Shown here: one piece after another, positions 52,231-59,592 of the stretch
Layout: each line of letters starts with the position of its first letter
How positions within the stretch are numbered: position 1 is the first letter of the stretch
Assembly: GCA_039029355.1 (NCBI GenBank)
Contig: JBCCGI010000052.1
Coordinates: 1 to 59,592, forward strand
Direction: 5' to 3'
DNA: 59,592 nt
Source: JBCCGI01 sp039029355
Lineage (GTDB): Bacteria > Planctomycetota > UBA1135 > GCA-002686595
Program-made: the position numbers and the translations under genes
Notes under the pieces: generated by a model
Databases searched by the model: none
Seen by the model: only the letters and a program-made list of their open reading frames with translations
Told to the model about the DNA's origin: nothing

Positions 52231-55224
52231 ATGGAGAAGCAGAGTTCGCGCGTCGAGTTCGTCGAGTCCCACCGCCCGGCGCTGCTGAGCGGCGACTACC
52301 GCATCGAGGTCTCCCAGCGCATCGGAGCGAGCTCCGACGCGATCCCCGCCGAGACCAGCTTCCCGCCGAAGGGCCCGCTGGCGCGCGAGTTCAGCGTCCG
52401 CGGCCCGCGCTTCACGCTGCTCCCTGCGGACGTCCACTCGGCCTTCCCGCCGCCCGCCAGCCATGGGGAACACCACCACACGCTGCCGCACGTCGCGCTC
52501 GAGCGGGGCACGCTGCCGTGGGAGCGCTCGGCGCGCCCCGATGCACCGGCCTTTCCGTGGCTGGTGCTGCTGCTCTTCGACGACCGCGAGCTGGTGTCCG
52601 GCGACGTGCGCGTCGCGGTCCCCGGCACGCTCTTCCGGGACGGCTTTCGGCTGGAGCGTGGCGGTTCGCCGGACGACCCGAGCTACGAGCTCTTCCGCGA
52701 GGGTACGGACGCGAACGTCGCCGCGCAGCACCCCGAGAAGCTCGCGGAGCTGATCGAGCTGCTCGAGGCGAGCGGCACCACGCTCGCCGACCTGCAGTCG
52801 CCCGGCGCGGCCCACCATCCGCCGCTGCTCGACCGCGAGGCTCCCGACATCGGGGTGCAGCACCTGCGCCTCGAGCGCGGCGAGTCGCTCTCCGACGAGG
52901 TCTCGATCCTGGACGTGCGCAAGAGCCTGCTCGACGCGCAGCTCCCGCTGCCCGAGGACCTGCCGTACCTCGCGCACGTGCGGCAGAAGGTCCTGTTCGA
53001 GCTCGGCGCCGAGGTCGAGGTGGGGTTGAACGAGCTCGACGCGAGCGTCGTGGGCGAGGTCTTGGGAACGCACGGCATCGAGGTCTCCGGGGATGCGACG
53101 CTCACGCCGGAGGAGTTCGCGCCGCGCTGGAGACTCGAAGACCGGGAGGGCGCCGGGCACTTCCTCCTGAAGCCGCGCAAGCTGCACGTGCACGTCCTGA
53201 GCGAGGACGGTCGCCCGCTGTTCGACCTGCAACCGGAGCTGGCAGCCGCACTCGAGTCGCTGCAGGTGACCGACGCCCTGCGGGAAGCGTTCCGCAGAGA
53301 AGGACGCGAGCTCTCCGACACCGCCCAGCTGAACGTCGAGCAGCCGGCACCGCGCTGGAGGCTGGAGGACCCGGCGAACGGGCGGTCCTTCCACATCAAG
53401 CGTCGCTCCACTCGCTTTGAGGTCTTCAACGACGACGAGGGGGGACACCTGTTCGACAGCCCGGTCGCGGTCAGCGCGGGCGACCCGTCCCTGGAGGTGA
53501 GGGCTATCTTCGCGCGGCACGGCTTTCCGCTCGCGGCCGAGACCGAGGCGCGCGAGGTCCCCACCGCCGCGGGCGCGGCGGCATCGGAGTGGCTCCTCGA
53601 CGATCCCGAGCGCACGTACCGCGTGAAGGAGACGACCTTCGACGTCACCGACGGGAGCGAGCTCGCGCTCGTGTTGGGCAACCGCCTTCCGCGGGCTGGC
53701 TCGACCAGCAACGTGCACCTGGTCTCGGTCGAGGGGCGCTACGACGCGGACGGCTTCCACGCTCCGGGCGCCAAGGCCAGGGACTTCATCCGCCTGGTGT
53801 CGCTCCGGAGCTGGCGCTTCTCCTGCGCCGAGCCGTTCCGCATCACGAACGACCTCCTCGACGAGCTGCGCGCCGACGCAGGCGTCCCCGACCCGGTCGT
53901 CGAGGCGCTCGAGCAGCTCAAGGACCGCGAGATCACGGCCGCCGAGCTCGACGCCGCGCTGGAGACCGCGGGCGACGCGCTCAGGCAGCGCATCCTCCAC
54001 GGCGCCCGCTCCGAGCGACACACGTTCCGCGGTCTCCTGCGCCACCTCGATCGGGAGCCGGCGACGCTCCGCCTCCCGCCGTCCAGCGTCAGGGAGGGGA
54101 CGCAGCTGGCGGCGACGACCGCGCTCGCGCTGGGCGCCGGACAGGTGCTGCTCCCGCACCGCATGCGGGGCGGCGAGACGAGCTTCTCGTGGTACCGTGG
54201 CCCGCTGACGCCGTCCGTGACGTCCCAGGAGGTCGCGCTCCCCGTGCGGGCCGCCGACGAGCTGGTGCGCTACGACCCGGTGCACGGCGTGTTCGACGTG
54301 TCCTACGCGTCGGCCTGGGAGCTCGGCCGGCTGCTGCTCCTGCGGGACAAGGGCGCCTCCATCAGCGTCTTCCAGTGGAAGCGCGACCAGGCCCTGCACG
54401 CGCGCCGGGTCGAACAGGCGTCCGCGCACCCGCACCTCCACGGCGAGCTCGAGGCTCCCTCGTCCGACGTTCCAGCGCAGATCGCGACGTGGTTCCGGCG
54501 GCTGGGCCTCCTGCACGGCGTTCCCTTCCGCTATCTCGTCCCCGACGACCGGATGCTGCCGAAGGAGTCGATCCGCTTCTTCCGCGTCGACCGACCCTGG
54601 GTCGAGGCCCTGCTCGACGGCGCGTTCAGCGTCGGTCGCACGCTGCGCGGGGACGTCGCGCGCGAGGAGAGCCATCTCCTGGCCGCGGCGCGCCCGGTGC
54701 ACCCGGTCATGACCGGCGTGCTGCTGCGGTCGGCCGTGGTGTCCGGCTGGCCCGGGCTGCAGGTCGACGCGTACTCGGTCGCTCCGCCGGACCAGCAGTC
54801 GGAGCGCTTCGAGCTACCGGACGAGGATCGACTCGCGCTGCTCCGCATGGAGCGCCTCTCGCCGAACGTCCTCCTGTGCCTGTTCGAGGGCGGCGCGCGC
54901 GTGGTGGACGTCCACCTGCAGCCCCAGACGCTGCACTTCGGACTCGACGTCTCGGCCGGCGCGCAGCCCAGCTACACCAAGCAGCTGCGCGACGGCTTGG
55001 GCCGCGACCTGAACCTGGAGGTCGACAGCGTCCCCCTGCGCTCCCCCAAGGAGCCGGGCCAGGGCGGGGTCGTGGCGGTCGCGGAGCTCGTGCGAAACAT
55101 GGAGCGCAGCCTCGCCCCTGTGCGCGACACGCTGCCGGCGCCGCTGCCCGTCGACTGGACCTCGGCCGAGTTCGCGCTGCAGATGATCGAAGGCGTGGAC
55201 AAGGTGCGCTTCTTGACCGGGTAG
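52231..55224 (+). CDS. Giant unrecognised protein with threefold internal repeat (gene E)
   Basis: A 997-residue protein that I do not recognise by family. ATG 52231 is two bases after the stop of gene D. No signal peptide or TM segment. N-terminal region ~90-120 reads 'LPWERSARPDAPAFPWLVLL'. Between ~270 and ~485 three copies of a ~77-residue unit occur, with the Trp of each at residues 300, 376 and 454 ('PRWRLED', 'PRWRLED', 'SEWLLDD'), each preceded by a short helix ending 'xxxGxxL' and followed by 'FxxKxxxxxxxV'. The C-terminal ~250 residues include 'FRYLVPDDRMLPKESIRFF' (~766) and 'DGAFSVGR'. Likely a structural partner of genes A-D. It ends before a perfect palindromic hairpin. Confidence 0.75.
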   Translation: MEKQSSRVEFVESHRPALLSGDYRIEVSQRIGASSDAIPAETSFPPKGPLAREFSVRGPRFTLLPADVHSAFPPPASHGEHHHTLPHVALERGTLPWERSARPDAPAFPWLVLLLFDDRELVSGDVRVAVPGTLFRDGFRLERGGSPDDPSYELFREGTDANVAAQHPEKLAELIELLEASGTTLADLQSPGAAHHPPLLDREAPDIGVQHLRLERGESLSDEVSILDVRKSLLDAQLPLPEDLPYLAHVRQKVLFELGAEVEVGLNELDASVVGEVLGTHGIEVSGDATLTPEEFAPRWRLEDREGAGHFLLKPRKLHVHVLSEDGRPLFDLQPELAAALESLQVTDALREAFRREGRELSDTAQLNVEQPAPRWRLEDPANGRSFHIKRRSTRFEVFNDDEGGHLFDSPVAVSAGDPSLEVRAIFARHGFPLAAETEAREVPTAAGAAASEWLLDDPERTYRVKETTFDVTDGSELALVLGNRLPRAGSTSNVHLVSVEGRYDADGFHAPGAKARDFIRLVSLRSWRFSCAEPFRITNDLLDELRADAGVPDPVVEALEQLKDREITAAELDAALETAGDALRQRILHGARSERHTFRGLLRHLDREPATLRLPPSSVREGTQLAATTALALGAGQVLLPHRMRGGETSFSWYRGPLTPSVTSQEVALPVRAADELVRYDPVHGVFDVSYASAWELGRLLLLRDKGASISVFQWKRDQALHARRVEQASAHPHLHGELEAPSSDVPAQIATWFRRLGLLHGVPFRYLVPDDRMLPKESIRFFRVDRPWVEALLDGAFSVGRTLRGDVAREESHLLAAARPVHPVMTGVLLRSAVVSGWPGLQVDAYSVAPPDQQSERFELPDEDRLALLRMERLSPNVLLCLFEGGARVVDVHLQPQTLHFGLDVSAGAQPSYTKQLRDGLGRDLNLEVDSVPLRSPKEPGQGGVVAVAELVRNMERSLAPVRDTLPAPLPVDWTSAEFALQMIEGVDKVRFLTG

Positions 55225-55256
55225 CCCCACGCGGGAGGGCCCGGTGCTCGGCGGCT

Positions 55257-55280
55257 TCCGTGCGGCGCGCGCCGCACGGA
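55257..55280. terminator. Perfect 24-nt palindrome between convergent genes
   Basis: TCCGTGCGGCG at 55257-55267 is the exact reverse complement of 55270-55280, with CG between. It can fold as a 10-bp stem with a 4-nt loop, 32 nt after the end of gene E and 13 nt after the end of the - strand gene. Being symmetrical, it could terminate both strands. Confidence 0.6.
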
Positions 55281-55293
55281 GCTCTGCCGCGGG

Positions 55294-57090
55294 CTAGTAC
55301 AGGCCGATCACGATATCGAGCGCGTTGGTCAGCTCCAGGCCGCCGCCCGCGCTCAGGGAGATCCCCTGGGCCGACAGCGCCAGCCCGAGGTAGGTCGGGT
55401 CGTCGGGAGTCGGCGACGCGAAGGCGGTCCCGGGCAGCGCCGTCAGGGTGACCGTGGGCCCCGCGAGCACGATCAGGAGCGTGCCGATGCCGGTCGGAAC
55501 GTTGGCGGGCGTCAGCGAGATCGTCAGCACGTCGAGCAGGGCGTTGGGAGCGAAGCTGGTGTGGTCGATGATCGGGTCCCACGTCGTCCCGATGAGCGGG
55601 CCGAACGTCTGCCCCGGCAGCAACGCGTTCGGGTTCGGCGGCGATCCCTGGCGCACCGTCTCGGACCCGGCGAGCGGCGCGACGCAGAGCTGGCCGAAGA
55701 CCTCGTTCTCGTTGTCCACCAGCGGCGCGACGTCGTCGGACCCCTGCCACACGACGAAGGCGGTGGCGCCGCCGATCGCGCTCGCGGAGAACTTCGCCTC
55801 GTGGTACGTCTCGCCGTCCTGCCCGGCGTCGGACAGGCGGAAGTCCTCGGGCCCGATCCCGTCGCCGTTCGCGGCCTCGATCCACTGGCCCCAGATCTCG
55901 TAGCCGTCGGTGACGTCGAAGGTCGGCACGTCGTAGTAGTGGTACGAGTGCCAGGTGACGAGCCAAGCGTCGCGCTCGGCGCTGTAGGCCACGTCGACGC
56001 CGTCGATGCTGTTGTGGTCGAGGCCGTCGTCGAACTCGCTGATCCGCAGGTCGCCGCCGAGTTGATCGCCGGTGAAGGCGTCGACGCGCTCTCCGTAGAC
56101 CTCGACGTCGCCGCCGGTCGAGTCGGCCTGGCCGCCCCAGGCGACCAGGTAGGCGCCGCCGTCGCCGCTCGCCGCGACGCTCGGGGTCCCGTACACGTTG
56201 AAGGTCGCCCCCAGCTGGAAGTCATCGGGCCCGACCTCGGTCGCGCTCGGGTCGAGCAGCTGGCAGCGGATGCGGCGGTTGAGCACCTACGACTCGGCCG
56301 TGCGCCAGGCCACGAGGTAGCCGCCGGTGGCCGCGCTGTAGGCCACCCGCGCGCCGATCGAGTCGAGCTTGGCGTCGGTGTCGTCGCCGGTTTGGCTGAG
56401 GCGCGCGTCGGCGCCCAGCTCGGCTCCCTGGCCGTCGAGCCGCTGGCCGTAGATCTCGAACTTGTTGTTCTTGAGCTCGCCGGTGTCGTCGTCGCCCTCC
56501 CAGATGACGAGGTACTCCTGGGAGGTCGGGTTGTAAACGACGTCGGGGTTCAGCGCGTTGAAGTTGCCGTTGTCGTCGGGGCCCATGTCGCTGATGCGGA
56601 AGCCGGGCGTTCCGACCGGGGTCGCGGTCTCGGCCAGCAGGCGCTGCCCGTAGATCTCGCTCTGCGGGACCGGGAGGGCATCGCCGGTGGCTTCCCAGAC
56701 AACCAGGTACTCGTCGTGGTCGGGGCTGTAGGCGACGGCCGGGTTCATCGCGTCGTAGTCGGCGTCACCGTCGGGGCCGGTGACGCTGAGGCGCTGTGTG
56801 GCGGCCAGGGGGGTGCCGGCGGCGTCGTACAGCCGGGCGTAGATCTCCAGCTCGTTGTCCACGAGCGGCGCGGCGTCGTCGTCGGCGTACCAGACGACCA
56901 GGAAGCGGTCGCGCAGCGAGTCGTGCGCGATGTCGGGGCGCAGGGCATCCAGGGCGTCGTCGCCCGGCGTGCCCGTGTCGGAGATGCGGAAGTCGTTGGC
57001 GCCGATCTCGAGGGTCTGGGCGGAGGCGAGCGAGGCCAGGGCGAGGGCGGCGGCGGGAAGCCTGCGGGCGAGCGGGTTCGAGGGTTTCAC
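55294..57090 (-). pseudogene. Exported beta-propeller-like repeat protein split by an in-frame TAG
   Basis: ATG 57090 opens a signal peptide (MKPSNPLARRLPAAALALASL, cleavage after ASAQ). The frame contains five-to-six repeats of the pattern 'DFRISDxG', 'AxNPxVAYSPxxxEYLVVWE', 'EIYGQRL'. At 56289-56287 a TAG codon interrupts it, directly in the middle of a repeat ('YLVAWRTAES' stop 'VLNRRIRCQLLD'). The same frame resumes with more repeats and the complete shared C-terminal domain ('QGSPPNPNALLPG' to 'LTNALDIVIGLY') to the stop at 55294. The downstream half could restart at GTG 56286 but would lack a signal peptide. Intact length would be 598 residues. Nonsense mutation, assembly error or readthrough are all possible. 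Expected location is extracellular. Confidence 0.8.
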
Positions 57091-57124
57091 GGTCGAGCTC
57101 CTGCGGGTCGTTGCGTGGGACGTT

Positions 57125-57152
57125 GGGCGGGAGGCGCGGAGGCCTCCTGCCC
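57125..57152 (-). other. Stem-loop in the 5' leader of the split gene
   Basis: GGGCGGGAGGC (57125-57135) pairs with GCCTCCTGCCC (57142-57152) with one G-T wobble and a 6-nt loop, 35 nt upstream of the ATG at 57090 on the - strand. It may be the terminator of the lipoprotein gene further up the - strand or a leader structure. The latter sits 93 nt away. Confidence 0.4.
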
Positions 57153-57244
57153 GGTTCGTCCGCTGAAACGAGCGCCGGCCGCCGGGACTGCAAAGAAATC
57201 CCGACCCGCAGAGCTCCCCAACCGTGGCGGTGGGGCAGGCGCGA

Positions 57245-57655
57245 TCAGGGGGCGACCGCGCCCAGCTCGACGACCAGCTCCTCGTCGAGCCGGAACATCG
57301 CGCCGGAGATCGGGTCGACCACCAGCAAGCCGATCAGCCCGCCGAAGAGGATGTTGCCCAGGTACCACCCGTCCAGCTTCGCCGCGAACGGCACGGCCCG
57401 GTCGGGCATCCCCGCCAGCGAGAAGGTGACGAGGTACTCCTCCTTGTCGAAGTAGGACGAGCCGGCCGCGAGCGTGACCGTCTCCGGCGTCACGCCGCGG
57501 TGCACCTCCACGCCGTCTTCGTCGTGGATCACGAAGCTCGCGCCGCTGGGCGCGGACTGCACCGAGACGCCGTAGTCGGAGTCGCTGACGATGCTCGCGC
57601 AGCTCGTCGCCAGCGGGATGAGGAGCAGGGCGGCCGTGAGGTGGCGTTGGGGCAT
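57245..57655 (-). CDS. Small PEGA-like lipoprotein
   Basis: A 136-residue lipoprotein. ATG 57655 begins 'MPQRHLTAALLLIPLATSC', a type II signal peptide with a lipobox-like L-A-T-S-C (Cys19). The mature part carries a PEGA-like beta module ('SVQSAPSGASFVIHDEDG', 'TVTLAAGSSYFDKEEYLV') and then a hydrophobic Gly-rich segment 'NILFGGLIGLLVVDPISGAM' that may be a membrane hairpin. The same segment is common in small bacterial lipoproteins of unknown role. GGCGAGAG precedes the start by a few bases. The longer frame upstream (to 57931) shadows the nuclease gene. Transcribed in the same direction as the nuclease. Confidence 0.8.
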   Translation of the reverse strand: MPQRHLTAALLLIPLATSCASIVSDSDYGVSVQSAPSGASFVIHDEDGVEVHRGVTPETVTLAAGSSYFDKEEYLVTFSLAGMPDRAVPFAAKLDGWYLGNILFGGLIGLLVVDPISGAMFRLDEELVVELGAVAP

Positions 57656-57798
57656 GGTCTCTCGCCTTTCCGGGCCGGGCGGTGGTGAGCGGTCCGCCCG
57701 TGCACGCGGAGAAGCTACCCGCTCGCTCCGATTCCGGGGAGTCCTAGCCCAGGGGGGATCCCCCTGCCGTCGCGGCGTGGACCTGGAGCCGCTGCGCG

Positions 57799-58257
57799 CT
57801 ACCCGGCGTTGCGGAGGCGCAGGTCGGCCGGCAGGCCGTCGAGCGCCGCGAGCGAGCGCTCGCCCACGAGCGACCCGTTGTGGTCCGTCTGCCACGCCAG
57901 CTTCTCGGCGAGGAGCCACTCGTTCAGGCACCAGCCGTCGGACGCGCGGTAGACGATCGCGATCGTGCGCCCGAACTTGCCGCGCACGCGCCCGGTCCGG
58001 TCGAACGCCGTCGACGCGATGACGACCGGCGTTCCCACGGGCAGCTGCGCGAGCACCTGCTCGGTGACCCAGCGCCCGGCTTCGCGCTCACGGCCGCGCG
58101 TCTCGGGCGTGTTGACGGAGTCCAGGCGCAGGCGCTCCGCGAGCGTCGTCGACCACCCGACGTCGATCTCGACGTCGACGGTGTCTCCGTCCACGACCTT
58201 CACGACGTTGGCGTGCCGGAAGAACCTCTCCTGCGGCATCGGCGGAAAGTGCGTCAC
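57799..58257 (-). CDS. Thermonuclease-fold (TNase/SNase-like) protein
   Basis: A 152-residue SNase-like OB-fold nuclease. Seen: 'VVKVVDGDTVDVEID' with the metal-binding Asp pair, 'RLRLDSVNTPETRG' with the Arg and the Thr-Pro-Glu motif, and 'RTGRVRGKFGRTIAIVY' supplying the second catalytic Arg. There is no signal peptide at the N-terminus (MTHFPPMPQERFFRHAN), unlike secreted nucleases, so it may act in the cytosol; a nuclease of DNA or RNA is the general expectation. ATG 58257 is the only sensible start. It lies downstream of the ROK kinase in the same direction, 168 nt away. Confidence 0.88.
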   Translation of the reverse strand: MTHFPPMPQERFFRHANVVKVVDGDTVDVEIDVGWSTTLAERLRLDSVNTPETRGREREAGRWVTEQVLAQLPVGTPVVIASTAFDRTGRVRGKFGRTIAIVYRASDGWCLNEWLLAEKLAWQTDHNGSLVGERSLAALDGLPADLRLRNAG

Positions 58258-58425
58258 GATTGTCTCCCTCTGGGTTGGCGGTCGTCGGTCGAGCAGGCCG
58301 GGGCGAGCGACCCTTCCGCAGTACGTCGACCAAGTCGGGCGCGCGCTTGACCGGAGACCGCGCGAATGCGACGTGGCGGCCCGGACGTGCGCCCCGAGAC
58401 ATCCCGAGGCGAGCCGGCGCGGAGC

Positions 58426-59334
58426 CTAGGAACCGCGCCCCGCGCCCCGCGCGGCCGCGTGCGCCTGCATCGCGAGGACGAGCCCGCCCAGGATCCCCGA
58501 GCGCGGGCCGAGGCCCGGAGCGACGAGGAAGCGCTCCAAGCCCGCGTCGACCTCCGGCGCCGCGACGTAGCCGTTCAGGAGCTCGCGGAAGTGCCGGCGC
58601 ACGCGCGGCAGGAGGTGCTGCTGCTCCAGGACGCCGCCCCCGACGACGACGCGCTCGGGGGAGACCGTCAGCACGAGGTTCGAGAGCCCGCAGGCGAGGT
58701 AGTAGGCCTCGAGCTCCCAGGCCGGATGACCCGGCGCGAGCGCGGCGCCGGCCGCGCCCCAGCGGCGCTGGATCGCGACGCCGCTCGCCAGCCCCTCGAA
58801 GCAGTCCCCGTGGAAGGCGCAGACGCCCGCGAAGTCGTCCTCCGGGTGTCGCGGTACCCGCATGTGCCCGACCTCGGGGTGGACCAGCCCGTGGACCAGC
58901 CGGCCCCCTGACACGATGGCGGCTCCGATGCCGGTGCCGACGGTCACGTACACGAAGTCACCGAGGCCCCGCGCGGCGCCCCAGCGCCCCTCTCCCAGGG
59001 CCGAGGCCGCGACGTCGGTGTCGAAGCCCACCGGCACGCCGAGCGCGGACCGCAGTCGTCCCGCGATGTCGGTGTGACTCCAGCCCGGCTTGGGCGTCGC
59101 GGTGATGAAGCCGTAGGTGCTGGACCGCGGGTTCAGGTCGACCGGCCCGAAGGAGCCGAGCCCGACGGCCAGGAGCTGCGACGCGTGCCCCCGAAAGAAG
59201 CCGACGACGCGGTCGAGAGTCTCGTCCGGCCCGGTCGCGTCGAGGCGCAGCTCGTCGCCGAGGTCGTCCGGGCCGGTGCCGACCGCGCAGCGGAACTTCG
59301 TGCCCCCGGCTTCGACGCTTCCGTACACGCTCAC
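58426..59334 (-). CDS. ROK-family sugar kinase (fructokinase-like)
   Basis: A 302-residue ROK-family kinase. N-terminal phosphate loop 'GSVEAGGTKFRCAVG' (~5-19); 'LGSFGPVDLNPRSSTYGFI' resembles the fructokinase substrate region; 'GFDTDVAASALGEGRWGAA' and 'FVYVTVGTGIGAAIV' form the second phosphate site. The zinc-site segment is 'GHMRVPRHPEDDFAGVCAFH' followed by 'GDCFEG', the His/Cys variant found in YdhR/ScrK-type fructokinases. It probably phosphorylates a hexose such as fructose with ATP in the cytosol; glucokinase or mannokinase activity cannot be excluded. The ATG at 59334 has GGAGGTG just upstream (reverse complement of the bases at 59335-59340). Confidence 0.9.
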   Translation of the reverse strand: MSVYGSVEAGGTKFRCAVGTGPDDLGDELRLDATGPDETLDRVVGFFRGHASQLLAVGLGSFGPVDLNPRSSTYGFITATPKPGWSHTDIAGRLRSALGVPVGFDTDVAASALGEGRWGAARGLGDFVYVTVGTGIGAAIVSGGRLVHGLVHPEVGHMRVPRHPEDDFAGVCAFHGDCFEGLASGVAIQRRWGAAGAALAPGHPAWELEAYYLACGLSNLVLTVSPERVVVGGGVLEQQHLLPRVRRHFRELLNGYVAAPEVDAGLERFLVAPGLGPRSGILGGLVLAMQAHAAARGAGRGS

Positions 59335-59387
59335 CTCCGGTGGGCCTTGGGTGGGACCGGTGCGATCTGTTTGGGCGGAGCGCGAGC

Positions 59388-59592
59388 TCAGTCGGCGAGC
59401 AGTCGCTTCACGCCGGGATGGTCCGGCGCCAACCGCGTCGCGCGGAAGAGCCCATGGGGGTTCATGCGCGGTCCGCCGCGCCGGTTGCCGCGGTCGCCCC
59501 GATTGTCCTGGTCAGGGCCACCAGGGCCACCAGGGCCACCAGGGCCACCAGGGCCACCAGGGCCACCAGGGCCACCAGGGCCACCAGGGCCA
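59388..59592 (-). CDS. 3' end of a gene with Gly-Gly-Pro repeats (N-terminus beyond window)
   Basis: On the - strand a frame enters from the right edge as (Gly-Gly-Pro)n and then reads 'DQDNRGDRGNRRGGPRM', 'NPHGLFRATRLAPDHPGVKR' and 'LLAD' to a TGA at 59390-59388. The repeat is Gly-X-Y compatible and so collagen-like, though Gly-Gly-Pro is a minimal variant. The tail is basic with an Arg/Leu-rich end. Nothing more can be said about function from this fragment. Confidence 0.55.
   Translation of the reverse strand, partial: GPGGPGGPGGPGGPGGPGGPGGPGGPDQDNRGDRGNRRGGPRMNPHGLFRATRLAPDHPGVKRLLAD
59513..59592. repeat. 9-bp minisatellite (CAGGGCCAC), about nine copies
   Basis: The unit CAGGGCCAC repeats from 59513 to the window edge without a mismatch. 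It encodes Gly-Gly-Pro on the - strand. Nine-bp units keep the frame, so copy number could vary without breaking the gene; it may also be collapsed or expanded in assembly. Confidence 0.9.

Noticed and set aside
39543..55224. Prophage or contractile injection system
   Set aside because: Apart from the collar domain there is no integrase, terminase, capsid, portal, sheath, tube or baseplate gene, and the flanking genes are ordinary chromosomal regulators.
59513..59592. CRISPR array
   Set aside because: The 9-bp unit has no spacers and keeps a coding frame.

Overview
This is a GC-rich window, almost certainly from a member of the Planctomycetota. The main pointers are: large secreted proteins with repeats of the type DCNxNGxPDxCD and a dockerin-like module; two pairs of an ECF sigma factor (TIGR02999-like) next to a Hanks-type Ser/Thr kinase; a kinase fused to a formylglycine-generating-enzyme-like domain; and a shared C-terminal domain that runs from about 'LGSPPNPNALLPG' to 'LTNALDIVIG', which I associate with planctomycete exported proteins. 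I saw no rRNA, tRNA, CRISPR array or insertion sequence.

Layout. 1-9.6 kb: 3' end of a surface protein, an AIM24-family protein, and a 2446-residue exported repeat/beta-helix protein. 9.9-13.4 kb: an exported TIM-barrel protein, a relic C-terminal tail, and an N-terminally truncated FG-GAP/VCBS protein. 13.6-17.5 kb: a B12-binding radical SAM enzyme facing a two-component system. 17.7-31.1 kb: an exported M43-like metalloprotease, an SGNH hydrolase, a kelch protein, sigma/kinase pair 1, a subtilisin-like protease with CARDB, and a large HELGH metalloprotease. 31.5-35.5 kb: a DUF4082-like exported protein and a collagen-like/FG-GAP protein whose signal peptide is out of frame. 35.5-39.2 kb: a divergent kinase/sigma pair 2.

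39.5-55.2 kb is the most unusual part: a five-gene, 15.7-kb co-directional locus of very large proteins with no visible signal peptides (1365, 805, 619, 1401 and 997 aa). They are an unrecognised giant protein, a LamG plus phage-tail-collar protein, a subtilase-like protein with a divergent active-site context, a DUF6603-type giant, and an unrecognised protein with a threefold internal repeat. The very short gaps (3, 89, 9 and 2 nt) suggest an operon, closed by a perfect 24-nt palindrome. No sheath, tube, capsid, terminase or secretion ATPase gene is visible, so it is not an ordinary prophage or contractile injection system. A self-contained fibre- or particle-like assembly is an inference only.

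55.3-59.6 kb: an exported repeat protein broken by an in-frame TAG, a small lipoprotein, a TNase-fold nuclease, a ROK-family sugar kinase, and the 3' end of a gene with a 9-bp minisatellite encoding Gly-Gly-Pro repeats.

Several genes look broken (10.9-11.1 kb, 33.5 kb, 56.29 kb), all in the family of large exported repeat proteins. Each could be real decay or an assembly error. Long antisense frames opposite the giant genes are composition artefacts and are not annotated.
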